A stretch of DNA of 54,850 bases from Candidatus Komeilibacteria bacterium CG11_big_fil_rev_8_21_14_0_20_36_20 (GCA_002787405.1 PCWQ01000014.1:1-54850), one strand, 5' to 3'; counted from the first letter of the stretch, positions 41,758 through 50,244 are shown. Notes: generated by a model from the sequence alone, not told the origin. A program made the numbers and translations.

Positions 41758-43510
41758 AAATTTTTGTATTATTGCTCATATAGATCATGGTAAATCTACT
41801 TTAGCTGACCGAATGCTGGAAATAACCGGCACCGTGGATAAGCGGAAAATGAAGAATCAACTCTTAGACCAAATGGAACTAGAGAGAGAAAGGGGAATTA
41901 CCATTAAATTACAACCAGCCCGAATGGAGTGGGATGGTTTTATTTTAAACTTAATTGATACCCCTGGTCATGTTGATTTTACTTATGAAGTTTCCCGTTC
42001 TCTGGCGGCTGTAGAAAGCGCTGTCTTACTGGTTGACGCCACCCAAGGCGTAGAAGCGCAAACTCTAGCTAATTTATATTTAGCTGTAGAACAAAATTTA
42101 GAGATAATTCCAGTGATGAATAAAATTGATCTGCCGGCAGCTAATGTCGAAAAAGTCAGCCAGGAAATTATCAATCTCCTAGGGTGCAATAAAGAAGATA
42201 TTTTACTTATTTCTGCTAAAACCGGTCAAGGAGTAACAGAAGTTTTAAAAGCCATCTGTCAAAAAACACCCGCTCCTATAGAAGAAAACAAAGAACTGCA
42301 AGCTTTAATTTTTGATTCCAATTATGATGAATATAAAGGAGTAGTGATTTATATTAGAGTTTTTGGCGGTCAAATAAACAAAGGGGATAGAATAAAATTT
42401 TGCGCCACCGGAGAAATTAGCGAAGTTTTAGATTTGGGCTATTTTAAACCGCATTGGGTCAGTGCTAAGGAATTAAATTCAGGAGAAATCGGTTACTTAG
42501 TCACCGGACTTAAAGATTTAGAAAAAGCACAAGTGGGAGATACAATCATTTCTCCAAAAAGCCAAGTTAAGCCCTTGCCCGGTTACAAAAAAGTTAAACC
42601 AATGGTTTATGCTGGTATTTTTCCGCAAGAAGGAAATGATTATCACAAATTAAGAGAGGCCATTTTAAAATTAAAATTAAGTGACGCTAGTTTAGAATTT
42701 GAACCAACCAATTCATCGGCCTTGGGTTTTGGCTTCCGCTGTGGATTTTTAGGGCTCCTTCATTTAGAAATTTTTCAGGAACGGTTAAAAAGAGAATTTG
42801 ATTTAAGCCTAGTTGTTACCACACCAACCGTAGCTTATAAACTTCACTTAAGAAATAAATCTGAGATGATTCTAACCACTCCAACAGAAATGCCAGATCC
42901 TAGTCATATTGATTACATTGAAGAGCCGTATATGAGCATAGAAGTTTTAACACCTCAAGAATATCTGGGTAGCTTAATGTCATATATCACCGAAAAAAAT
43001 GGATCACATAAGGATACCAAATATTTGAATGAAAATCGGGTAATTTTAAGTTATGCCATCCCCTTGTCCAGTATTCTAGTGGATTTCTACGATAATATTA
43101 AAAGTATTTCTTCGGGCTATGCTTCCTTAAATTATGAATTTTTTGATTATCGCCGTTGTGAATTAGTGAGGATGGATATTTTAGTGGCTGAGCATCCAGT
43201 CGAAGCTTTAACTAGTTTAGTTTATAAAAATCGGGCTCATCATGTCGGTAAAAGCATAATTAAGAAATTAAAAGACGTTTTGCCACGCGCTCAATTTGCC
43301 ATTAAACTACAGGCAGCCGTAGGCGGAAAAATCGTAGCCGCTGAAAAAATTTCCGCTATGAGAAAAGATGTTACCGCTAAACTTTATGGCGGAGATGTTA
43401 CTCGTAAACGTAAACTTTTGGAAAAGCAAAAAAAAGGTAAAAAAAGAATGGCCCAGCAGGGCAAAATTGATATCCCCCAAGAGGCCTACTTGGCTGTTTT
43501 AAAACGTTAG
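41744..43510 (+). CDS. lepA: Elongation factor 4 (LepA)
   Basis: LepA is a ribosome-associated GTPase that back-translocates or aids ribosome assembly. The 588-aa protein has the G motifs AHIDHGKSTLADRML, DTPGHVDFTYEVSRSLA and NKIDLP, and the C-terminal domain ending KKGKKRMAQQGKIDIPQEAYLAVLKR, diagnostic of LepA. It lacks SD and overlaps murJ. Confidence 0.97.
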   Translation: MANIRNFCIIAHIDHGKSTLADRMLEITGTVDKRKMKNQLLDQMELERERGITIKLQPARMEWDGFILNLIDTPGHVDFTYEVSRSLAAVESAVLLVDATQGVEAQTLANLYLAVEQNLEIIPVMNKIDLPAANVEKVSQEIINLLGCNKEDILLISAKTGQGVTEVLKAICQKTPAPIEENKELQALIFDSNYDEYKGVVIYIRVFGGQINKGDRIKFCATGEISEVLDLGYFKPHWVSAKELNSGEIGYLVTGLKDLEKAQVGDTIISPKSQVKPLPGYKKVKPMVYAGIFPQEGNDYHKLREAILKLKLSDASLEFEPTNSSALGFGFRCGFLGLLHLEIFQERLKREFDLSLVVTTPTVAYKLHLRNKSEMILTTPTEMPDPSHIDYIEEPYMSIEVLTPQEYLGSLMSYITEKNGSHKDTKYLNENRVILSYAIPLSSILVDFYDNIKSISSGYASLNYEFFDYRRCELVRMDILVAEHPVEALTSLVYKNRAHHVGKSIIKKLKDVLPRAQFAIKLQAAVGGKIVAAEKISAMRKDVTAKLYGGDVTRKRKLLEKQKKGKKRMAQQGKIDIPQEAYLAVLKR

Positions 43511-43602
43511 AAATAAGAAGCGCCAAAAGTCCAAAGAATCATGGAAAGGATTATAAAAGTAGATAAGATAATCCAAATAATTTTTTGAGTTTTTCTATTC
43601 AT
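43507..43602 (-). CDS. Possible 31-aa single-helix membrane peptide
   Basis: A minus-strand ORF between lepA and the next gene encodes MNRKTQKIIWIILSTFIILS followed by MILWTFGASYF. This is a basic N-terminus plus one membrane helix, the shape of many bacterial small membrane proteins. It fills the whole 93-base gap, overlapping the lepA stop by three bases. Its start codon is separated from the divergent start at 43604 by one base. No SD is visible. It was too short for the ORF track. Chance is possible. Confidence 0.4.
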   Translation of the reverse strand: MNRKTQKIIWIILSTFIILSMILWTFGASYF

Positions 43603-43603
43603 T

Positions 43604-44044
43604 ATGAATAAGTTTAGCAAATTTTTAAAAACAAGGGAAGGTTTGCTTTTAGTAATTAGATCCAGAGACAAAAGTCATAAGCCATTTTTTATATTTATTT
43701 TACTCTTGACCACTTTTTTTCTTTTATTTCCTATGTGGCAGGCCGGACGATTAGGAGTGATCTTGTGGGTAATTTTAGCAATTTTCCTGATTTTCATCTT
43801 TACCACTTATCTTTTAGAACAGCATAATTATTATCTTTTAACTAATCAAAGAATTATCTATTTGCAAGCTCTCAATAAAAAAACCTACACTATGCAGGGA
43901 GCAGTACAATTGCGTAATATTAGTCAAATCAAGAAAAAGGGCCGGCACGATATTTGTTTGCTAATTAATCAAAAAACATATTATTTAGTTAATATAGAAA
44001 AAAGAGATATAGTTTATAAAAAAATTAAGAATTATATTATCTAG
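43604..44044 (+). CDS. Membrane protein with bacterial PH-like domain
   Basis: The 146-aa protein has two membrane helices (about 28-44, 48-68) followed by a C-terminal PH-like (bPH2/YdbS-type) segment. This segment reads YYLLTNQRIIYLQALNKKTY, then QLRNISQIKKKGRHDICLLI and TYYLVNIEKRDIVYKKI. Such proteins are membrane-associated and usually of unknown role. It follows lepA with no SD; a later start is possible because the ATG abuts a divergent ORF. Confidence 0.68.
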   Translation: MNKFSKFLKTREGLLLVIRSRDKSHKPFFIFILLLTTFFLLFPMWQAGRLGVILWVILAIFLIFIFTTYLLEQHNYYLLTNQRIIYLQALNKKTYTMQGAVQLRNISQIKKKGRHDICLLINQKTYYLVNIEKRDIVYKKIKNYII

Positions 44045-44047
44045 TTC

Positions 44048-44076
44048 TTGACATAATATCTGTTATATATTATTTT
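44048..44076 (+). promoter_or_regulatory. Promoter of the SD-bearing membrane-protein gene
   Basis: TTGACA (44048-44053), 17 bases, TATTTT (44071-44076), followed by the SD GAAAGGAG before the ATG at 44112. Confidence 0.6.
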
Positions 44077-44111
44077 TTATTAGATCTTAGAACTTTGAAA
44101 GGAGTATAGTT

Positions 44112-44507
44112 ATGCAGAAAAAAGAGCGAGAATGTTTGATAACTTTCAGTGCTGTTATCCTGATAAATATCGTGTTATTTATCGTTTTTCAAGACCAATT
44201 GCCAAGATGGTATAATGAGCTTAAAAACAATCTTTCCAAGGATATTCTTTTAATAATGACCTACAGCGGTGCGTTTATCGGTTTTGTTTATTATTTCTTA
44301 TCCAGAATGGATGTGAAAATAAAATTTACATTCCATGTAGGCACTTTTTTAGGATCTATGAGTGTCATAGGTTTATGGTTTATACAGGGTGCTCCTGTAG
44401 GAACATTAATAATCTATGAGTTCTGTTGTTTATTTTCTTATAGCTTAGTTTTCTACGGGCTATCTGGAATAATAAAAAACAACTCAATGATTTTAGTCTT
44501 GGAATAA
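44112..44507 (+). CDS. Small four-helix membrane protein, unknown
   Basis: The 131-aa protein has four hydrophobic segments (about 8-26, 44-62, 72-91, 97-121) with polar loops. No family is recognised, but size and layout match the orphan at 16059 and both have SDs (AAAGGAG here). It has its own promoter and terminator, indicating an independent cassette. The sequence FYGLSGIIKNNSMILVLE forms the C-terminus. Confidence 0.65.
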   Translation: MQKKERECLITFSAVILINIVLFIVFQDQLPRWYNELKNNLSKDILLIMTYSGAFIGFVYYFLSRMDVKIKFTFHVGTFLGSMSVIGLWFIQGAPVGTLIIYEFCCLFSYSLVFYGLSGIIKNNSMILVLE

Positions 44508-44524
44508 GCGCCGATTCTAATCTT

Positions 44525-44558
44525 AAAACCGTCGAGCTCAGCTCAACGGTTTTTTTGT
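44525..44558 (+). terminator. Terminator of the small membrane-protein gene
   Basis: AAACCGT...ACGGTTT with an inner GAGC/GCTC extension is followed by TTTTTGTTTTG. It starts 18 bases after the stop. Confidence 0.8.
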
Positions 44559-44585
44559 TTTGCCTTACCTAAAAACCTCAAATCT

Positions 44586-44593
44586 GTTATAAT
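44586..44593 (+). promoter_or_regulatory. Extended -10 promoter of the T4SS-ATPase operon
   Basis: TG-T-TATAAT (TATAAT 44588-44593) predicts a start near 44600 and a 21-base leader before the ATG at 44621. Confidence 0.6.
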
Positions 44594-44620
44594 ATATTTA
44601 TCTAATTATCAATAAAAAAT

Positions 44621-45097
44621 ATGCCTGATTTAGTAAATATAGAAAAAACACCAATTAGTCCTGAACAGTCAGTAGAATCAGCTGAACAAAAAACTGCTCC
44701 AGAAAAATCGCCTGAACAGTTTACTGAAAAAAAAGCCGAGCAAGATGCGTCAGCCCAATCGGTGGTCTTGCCAGATGATTCAGATTCACAGGATAAAACC
44801 AAAATTTCGACCAGCACTGTTACTTTGCGTAAAGTAGAAAGTATTTTGTCCCGGGACATGGACAAAGTATTTTTGTCAATGGATGCGGCTACTCAACAAA
44901 AATTTAAAATTAAAGGCGAAGAAACAGCCCGTCAAATTACTACCATTTTACAAAAAGGTAAATTTAAAGTTAAACAAATTATTAATTTAATTGTTGGCTG
45001 GCTGCGTATTATTCCGCGAGTTAATAAACATTATATAGAACAGGAAGCAAAAATCAAAGCTGATTTGATAATAAAAATGCATCAAAACAAAAAATAA
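44621..45097 (+). CDS. Acidic protein coupled to the T4SS-like ATPase
   Basis: Residues 1 to about 60 of this 158-aa protein are disordered and rich in Glu, Gln, Pro and Ser (SPEQSVESAEQKTAPEKSPE). The C-terminal half is basic and helical (DMDKVFLSMDAATQQKFKIK, IINLIVGWLRIIPRVNKHYI). It overlaps the start of the ATPase gene by one base, so the two products are probably made together. The hydrophobic segment near 120-135 may bind the membrane or the ATPase. Function unknown. Confidence 0.75.
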   Translation: MPDLVNIEKTPISPEQSVESAEQKTAPEKSPEQFTEKKAEQDASAQSVVLPDDSDSQDKTKISTSTVTLRKVESILSRDMDKVFLSMDAATQQKFKIKGEETARQITTILQKGKFKVKQIINLIVGWLRIIPRVNKHYIEQEAKIKADLIIKMHQNKK

Positions 45098-47553
45098 TGT
45101 CTTTAGATCTAACAACTTTAATCATCTTAGCCGGATTTATTTTAGTAATCATTATTGCTATCTGGTTGGTCTTAAAATCTTTCAAGAATAAATCCAATAA
45201 AAATTTAGATTTGGATATTTTATTAATTAAAATTCCCAAATATACCAAACAGGAAAAAGAGGAGCTAAACAAAGAATATATTGTCAGCACTCTTGGTAAA
45301 ATTGAAAATTTCTTTGCTTCTTTAGCTGCTCTAAAAGCGGAAAAAAAAGTAGTCGGCACTCGGACTGATATCTTTTCTTTAGAGTTAGTCTCTCACAATG
45401 GCCAAATCAGTTTTTATGCCGCTGTAGCTCATCGCTTCCGTGATTTTTTTATTCAACAGCTCCAGGCGGTTTACGGAAAGATTTATTTTGAAGAAATTTC
45501 TGATTATAATATTTTTGAAGCCAATAGCCAAATCGCAGGCGGCAGTTTAAGATTAGCTAATGATTTTTCTTTACCGATTAAAACTTATCGGACTTTTGAA
45601 AACGATCCTTTAGAGGGGATTACTAACAGCTTAAGCAAATTAAACGATAATGAATCAGCTGTTGTGCAGTATATTTTTAGATCAGCGCCAAAAAAATGGC
45701 ATAGGCGGGGAAGAAAAATAGCTAGAAATATGTATCAAGGCATGTCTTTTCATGAGGCCCTAAGTAAAGAGGGTGGCGGAGGATTTTTCGGAATTGTCGA
45801 AAAAATAATAAATTTTTCCACTAGTATGTTTTTTACCACCCGTCAGAAAGATGAAGAAAAACTTACAAAGCCAGAAGAAAAAGAGCAATTATCCAGCATG
45901 GAGCAGGAAAGAGCTAAGGGATTAGAAGAAAAGACTTCTAAGCCAGGCATGGACGTTAATATTAGAGTTGTTGTCTCTGCCCCAGATAAAACTAGATCAA
46001 ACGCTATTTTATCTGACATTTTAAACAGCTACAGCCAGTATAATATTTATGAATTTGGTAATAGTTTTAAAGCCCAAATACCTCGTCATCCTGATTCTAT
46101 TATTAATAATTTTATCTACCGAAATTTTATATCTAATCATAATGTTCTTTTAAATGCTGAAGAAATGGTTTCTGTGGTCCATTTGCCGTTACCAACCACT
46201 GAAACTCCTAATATTGACTGGCTGGATGCTGCTAAAGCTCCACCGCCTAATAATATGCCACGCGAAGGTATTATTTTAGGTAAAAATGAGTATCGCAGCA
46301 AAGAAACACTAGTTAGAATAAAACAGGAAGATCGGCGTCGCCATATGTACGTCATTGGTCAAACTGGTGTGGGAAAATCCGTATTCATGGAAAGTTTGCT
46401 TATTCAGGATATTAAAGAAGGACGAGGGGTGTGCGTAGTTGATCCGCACGGTGATTTAGTGGAAAAAATTCTGACTCATGTGCCTAAGGAAAGAGCAGAA
46501 GAGGTTATTCTATTTGATCCGGCTGATATAGAACGACCAATGGGTATGAATATGTTGGAATACGAAAACGGTGAGCAGAAAACTTTTGTTATTAACGAAA
46601 TGATTGCCATTTTTGACAAGCTTTATGATCTTAAAGCCACTGGCGGACCAATGTTTGAACAATATATGAGAAACGCCATGCTCTTGATTATGGATGATAA
46701 AGATTCAGGGGCGACTCTTTTGGAAATTCCCAAAGTACTAGCTGATGAATCATATCGCCGTTATAAATTATCAAAAGTGCAAAATCGTTTTGTTAAAGAT
46801 TTTTGGGAAAAAGAAGCGCAAAAAGCCGGTGGTGAAGCTGCCCTAGCCAATATGGTCCCTTACATCACTAGCAAATTAACTCCTTTTATTTCCAACGACA
46901 CTATTCGTCCAATTATTGCTCAAGAAAAAAGTGCTTTTAATTTTAGAAAAGCCATGGACGAAAACAAAATTATTTTACTCAATTTATCCAAAGGAAAAAT
47001 CGGCGAGATGAACAGCAATTTATTAGGTATGATTGTTATCGGGAAATTGCTTTTTGCTGCCATGAGTCGAGTTAATATCTCTGAAGAACAGCGAAATGAT
47101 TTTTATTTATATATTGATGAGTTCCAAAATTTTATCACCGATACTATTTCTGTTATTTTATCAGAAGCAAGAAAATACAAATTAAATTTAATTTTAGCCC
47201 ATCAATTTATCGCTCAATTGACCAAAAATAATAATACCAGCATCAGAGATGCTATCTTTGGCAATGTCGGCACTATTATTTCATACCGCATTGGTGTGGA
47301 AGATTCCGAAATAATCGCTAAGCAAATGGCCCCAATAGTCTCAGAATATGACTTGATTAATATGCCGAAATATACCTGTTACATTAAATTATTAATTGAC
47401 AATGCTAATCCACCAGCTTTTAATTTTCAGCCAATTTATCCGGAAAAAGGAAATTTTGAACTAGCTCAAGCTATTAAAGAGTTATCGCGCTTGAAATACG
47501 GCCGCGAGCGTACTATGGTGGAAGAGGAGATTAGCCGGAGAACTAATGTCTGA
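45097..47553 (+). CDS. Type IV secretion/conjugation-type ATPase (TraG/TraD/VirB4-like)
   Basis: The 818-aa protein has an N-terminal membrane helix (about 5-27) and a long regulatory region. The motor domain carries Walker A GQTGVGKS near residue 421 and Walker B YLYIDEF near residue 670, flanked by RGVCVVDPHGDLVEKIL and LNLILAHQFIAQL. These are hallmarks of coupling proteins of DNA-translocation systems. No relaxase or channel genes adjoin. Similar two-gene cassettes are common in CPR genomes. It may work with the pilin at 10050, in DNA uptake or export. Confidence 0.88.
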   Translation: MSLDLTTLIILAGFILVIIIAIWLVLKSFKNKSNKNLDLDILLIKIPKYTKQEKEELNKEYIVSTLGKIENFFASLAALKAEKKVVGTRTDIFSLELVSHNGQISFYAAVAHRFRDFFIQQLQAVYGKIYFEEISDYNIFEANSQIAGGSLRLANDFSLPIKTYRTFENDPLEGITNSLSKLNDNESAVVQYIFRSAPKKWHRRGRKIARNMYQGMSFHEALSKEGGGGFFGIVEKIINFSTSMFFTTRQKDEEKLTKPEEKEQLSSMEQERAKGLEEKTSKPGMDVNIRVVVSAPDKTRSNAILSDILNSYSQYNIYEFGNSFKAQIPRHPDSIINNFIYRNFISNHNVLLNAEEMVSVVHLPLPTTETPNIDWLDAAKAPPPNNMPREGIILGKNEYRSKETLVRIKQEDRRRHMYVIGQTGVGKSVFMESLLIQDIKEGRGVCVVDPHGDLVEKILTHVPKERAEEVILFDPADIERPMGMNMLEYENGEQKTFVINEMIAIFDKLYDLKATGGPMFEQYMRNAMLLIMDDKDSGATLLEIPKVLADESYRRYKLSKVQNRFVKDFWEKEAQKAGGEAALANMVPYITSKLTPFISNDTIRPIIAQEKSAFNFRKAMDENKIILLNLSKGKIGEMNSNLLGMIVIGKLLFAAMSRVNISEEQRNDFYLYIDEFQNFITDTISVILSEARKYKLNLILAHQFIAQLTKNNNTSIRDAIFGNVGTIISYRIGVEDSEIIAKQMAPIVSEYDLINMPKYTCYIKLLIDNANPPAFNFQPIYPEKGNFELAQAIKELSRLKYGRERTMVEEEISRRTNV

Positions 47554-47584
47554 TTTTACGATAAATTAGTGTTTAGTTGGCCAA

Positions 47585-47617
47585 AAACATCGGATTGCCA
47601 AAACCGGTGTTTTATGA
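47585..47617 (+). terminator. Weak terminator after the ATPase gene
   Basis: AAACATCGG pairs with CCGGTGTTT (one G-U), followed by TATGATAAATTT. A second hairpin ATCTTGA-CTTCGC-TCAAGAT, of a common dispersed repeat type, follows before the next gene. Confidence 0.45.
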
Positions 47618-47667
47618 TAAATTTAAGTCAAACATCTTGACTTCGCTCAAGATAAACAAAAATAAAA

Positions 47668-48267
47668 ATGTCAAAATCAAAAAAAATAAAAGAGTTAGAA
47701 TCTTTCATATATAATTTGGAACTAGAGCTAAAAAAAGCCAAAGTAACTTTAGGAGAAATATTAGGTAAGAGTTCTACGGAAGCGGTTGATTATAGTTTAA
47801 AAGCGGCTCAAGAAGGCCAAGAACACCAAGGCGAAGAAGGTTTAGTGATCGAAGGTGTTTTTAATGGCCAATTAATGATCGGACCTGACGGTAAAAAATA
47901 TTCAGTGCCAGCCAACTATGCTTCAAAATCAAAACTGGTGGAAGGGGATATATTGAAATTAACTATTGATTCAAGCGGATCATTCATTTTTAAACAAATA
48001 TCTCCGGTAGAAAGAAAAAGACTGGTCGGACATTTAGTTAAAGATAAAAAATCAGACGAATTTGTCATCATAGCCGGAGATAAGATTTATAAAGTTTTAT
48101 TGGCCAGCATCACTTATTTTAGAGGGGAAGAAGGAGATGAAGTTGTTATCTTAGTGCCTAAAGATAATGATAGTAATTGGGCAGCGGTAGAAAATGTTAT
48201 TAAAAAAAATTATAGCAGTGGTCCGGTTGACAGCAACTCTATGGACGATCTTGATATCACTTTATAA
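47668..48267 (+). CDS. Hypothetical 199-aa protein with coiled-coil N-terminus
   Basis: Residues 3-35 form a coiled coil (KKIKELESFIYNLELELKKA). From about residue 60 a beta-rich domain follows (GLVIEGVFNGQLMIGPDGKKYSVPANYASK; GDILKLTIDSSGSFIFKQI; EFVIIAGDKIYKVLLASITY). The pattern suggests one or two small barrels, possibly nucleic-acid binding. No family name is known to me. It is nine bases upstream of dnaX and probably shares its mRNA. Confidence 0.7.
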   Translation: MSKSKKIKELESFIYNLELELKKAKVTLGEILGKSSTEAVDYSLKAAQEGQEHQGEEGLVIEGVFNGQLMIGPDGKKYSVPANYASKSKLVEGDILKLTIDSSGSFIFKQISPVERKRLVGHLVKDKKSDEFVIIAGDKIYKVLLASITYFRGEEGDEVVILVPKDNDSNWAAVENVIKKNYSSGPVDSNSMDDLDITL

Positions 48268-48276
48268 ATCATTAAT

Positions 48277-49773
48277 ATGCCAGAAGTCATTTATCGTAAA
48301 TATAGGCCAAAGACCTTTAAGGAGGTTGTTGGCCAAAAACCAATCAAACTTACTCTGCAAAATGAAATTGTTTCTAAACAAATAGCTCATGCATATTTGT
48401 TTGTTGGTCCGCGTGGGACTGGTAAAACAACTCTAGCCAGATTGTTTGCCCGTTCTTTAAATTGTCTAGATCGCTCAGTTGATCAATCTGAACCTTGTAA
48501 TAAATGCGAAATTTGTCAGCTCATCTTAAACAACCGATCAATGGACATTATTGAGATTGACGCTGCTTCTCATACTGGTGTTGATAATGTAAGAGAAAAT
48601 ATTATTGCTAACGCTCAAATCCCTCCTTTTAATAATAAGGGTTGTAAGGTTTTTGTGATTGATGAAGTGCATATGCTTTCTAAATCCGCCTTTAATGCCC
48701 TGCTAAAAACATTAGAGGAGCCGCCTAAACACGTTATTTTTATTTTAGCGACCACTGAAATTCATAAAGTGCCGGAAACTATTATTTCCCGCTGTCAGAG
48801 GTTTGATTTTAAAAAAATTCCTCAACAGGATATTATCAAAAGATTGACGGAAATTATTGAATGGGAAAAAATTGAAGTACCAGAGCATATCTTAGCTGAG
48901 ATCTCTAGAAAATCAGAGGGTTGTTTAAGAGATGCGGAATCATTGCTTGGTCAGATTATTTCTTTAGACCAAACTAAAATCACTGATGAATTGGCTTCTT
49001 TAGTTCTGCCGCGCAGTAATTGGCAAGAAATCAATAATTTAGTAGAAGGTTTGCGTCTTAATAATTTGGCCACTACTTTAAACCAGATTAATAAATTAGT
49101 GGAAGAGGGGATTGATTTAAAAATTTTTATAGATGACTTAATAGATTATCTGCGGCAAATAATGCTCTATCAAATTATTGGTCCTAGCTTTAATTTAGAT
49201 TTCGCCGATGACATAGTCGAAAATCTTAAAGAACATGCTCAAGAATTTCCTTTAGACGATTTATCGCGACTGTTAAACATTCTCTTGGATAAATTATCAA
49301 TAAAAGAATCAATAATAGATCAGTTGCCTTTAGAACTGGGCTGTGTAGAATTTTTAACAGATAAAAAATTAGACCAAGACTATCAGATCCCCAAAATTGA
49401 TTCATCCGATCTGCCAGAACATCAACCCTCCAATGACGATTTTAAAAAAGTCCAAGATCATTGGTCTTTAATAATCAAAGAAACCAAACCCTTTAATCAT
49501 TCTTTATCGGCTATTCTGCAGACTAGCCATCCTTTATCAATTGATCAGCAAAAATTGATTATTGGTTTAGAATACGGTTTTCATTTGGAGCAACTAGATA
49601 AACCGAAAGTTAAAAATCATTTATCCGGAATTTTAAGTAGAATTTTAGGTCATAAAATAAATGTTGGTTTTCAAGTAGATGAAGATTATAAAAAAAGTCA
49701 TCAGAAATTTAAAGGTGGTCATGAAAAAGAAGTAGAGGAGGCCATTGACACTTTTGGCGGAGAAATAGTATAA
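48277..49773 (+). CDS. dnaX: DNA polymerase III subunit gamma/tau (DnaX)
   Basis: DnaX is the clamp-loader ATPase. The 498-aa protein begins IYRKYRPKTFKEVVGQ, has Walker A GPRGTGKTT, the zinc cysteines in LNCLDR...CNKCEIC, Walker B VFVIDEVHMLS and the sensor SRCQRFDF. The C-terminal third is charged and shorter than in E. coli tau. No obvious slippery A-run for a gamma frameshift was noticed. With holB at 19182, two clamp-loader parts lie in this window. Confidence 0.95.
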   Translation: MPEVIYRKYRPKTFKEVVGQKPIKLTLQNEIVSKQIAHAYLFVGPRGTGKTTLARLFARSLNCLDRSVDQSEPCNKCEICQLILNNRSMDIIEIDAASHTGVDNVRENIIANAQIPPFNNKGCKVFVIDEVHMLSKSAFNALLKTLEEPPKHVIFILATTEIHKVPETIISRCQRFDFKKIPQQDIIKRLTEIIEWEKIEVPEHILAEISRKSEGCLRDAESLLGQIISLDQTKITDELASLVLPRSNWQEINNLVEGLRLNNLATTLNQINKLVEEGIDLKIFIDDLIDYLRQIMLYQIIGPSFNLDFADDIVENLKEHAQEFPLDDLSRLLNILLDKLSIKESIIDQLPLELGCVEFLTDKKLDQDYQIPKIDSSDLPEHQPSNDDFKKVQDHWSLIIKETKPFNHSLSAILQTSHPLSIDQQKLIIGLEYGFHLEQLDKPKVKNHLSGILSRILGHKINVGFQVDEDYKKSHQKFKGGHEKEVEEAIDTFGGEIV

Positions 49774-49792
49774 AGAAGTTTGTTCCAAATAT

Positions 49793-49846
49793 TCGGGGAT
49801 CGCCCGCCTGCAACGCTTCGCGTAGCGATGCGGGCAGGTAGAACAC
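49793..49846 (+). pseudogene. Broken tRNA-Gln copy 1, interrupted in the D arm by a palindromic repeat
   Basis: The tRNA 5' end TCGGGGATCG (49793-49802) is followed by a GC-rich palindrome (CCCGCCTGCAACGC ... GATGCGGGCAGG), then the D-arm continuation GGTAGAACAC (49837-49846). All later arms are missing. It cannot be a functional tRNA. Confidence 0.6.
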
Positions 49847-49926
49847 TTATTAAAACTTATATGAAGACTGATTTTGGAAGAACATACTTGAATAAAAGAA
49901 TCAGTAAAACATAATTTATATTTTAT

Positions 49927-49990
49927 TCGGGGATCGTCTAATGGTAGGACACTAGGTTCTCCTGCCTGCCGGCAGGTAAGGGTCCTGTCC
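49927..49990 (+). pseudogene. Broken tRNA-Gln copy 2, palindrome inserted in the anticodon loop
   Basis: TCGGGGATCGTCTAATGGTA to GGTTCT (49927-49960) is an intact tRNA-Gln 5' half. The palindromic CCTGCCTGCCGGCAGGTAAG (49961-49980) is inserted where the anticodon should be, and GGTCCTG resumes the anticodon stem. The T arm and acceptor 3' strand are absent. The same palindrome core occurs at 15899. Confidence 0.65.
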
Positions 49991-50015
49991 AAAACTATAA
50001 ATAAGAAGAGTGATT

Positions 50016-50150
50016 ATGAAACATTTTGTTTATATTTTAATCAGTCAAAAAAGATCTAATTGGTCATATGAACGTGAAATTTATTTAAAATCCGGAATAG
50101 GTCGAGAAGAAAAAGACAAAATTATTAAAAAATATTTCGGGATCGTCTAA
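50016..50150 (+). pseudogene. 44-aa ORF, possible GIY-YIG endonuclease remnant
   Basis: The ORF starts MKHFVYILISQKRSNWSYER and ends inside the tRNA-Gln(CTG) 5' region. MKHFVYILIS resembles the first strand of GIY-YIG endonucleases, but the second YVG-type motif is missing and the rest does not fit. It may be a decayed gene or a chance ORF between tRNA copies. Confidence 0.25.
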
Positions 50151-50209
50151 TGGTAGGACATCAGGTTCTGGTCCTGAGAATCTAGGTTCGAGTCCTAGTC
50201 CCGAAGCCA
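50136..50209 (+). tRNA. tRNA-Gln(CTG)
   Basis: Acceptor TTCGGGA/TCCCGAA, D arm GTC-TAATGGTAG-GAC, anticodon stem TCAGG/CCTGA with loop TTCTGGT (anticodon CTG), T arm TAGG-TTCGAGT-CCTA, discriminator G and encoded CCA. It is intact and lies downstream of two broken relatives, with the zinc-protein gene following after 35 bases. Confidence 0.96.
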
Positions 50210-50244
50210 AAACAAAAAACGAAAATTATTAATATAAATAAATT

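Noticed and set aside
49645-49992. Minus-strand 115-aa ORF ending in LPLDDPRI-type sequence
   Set aside because: It is the antisense of the broken tRNA-Gln copies and the dnaX end, not a gene.
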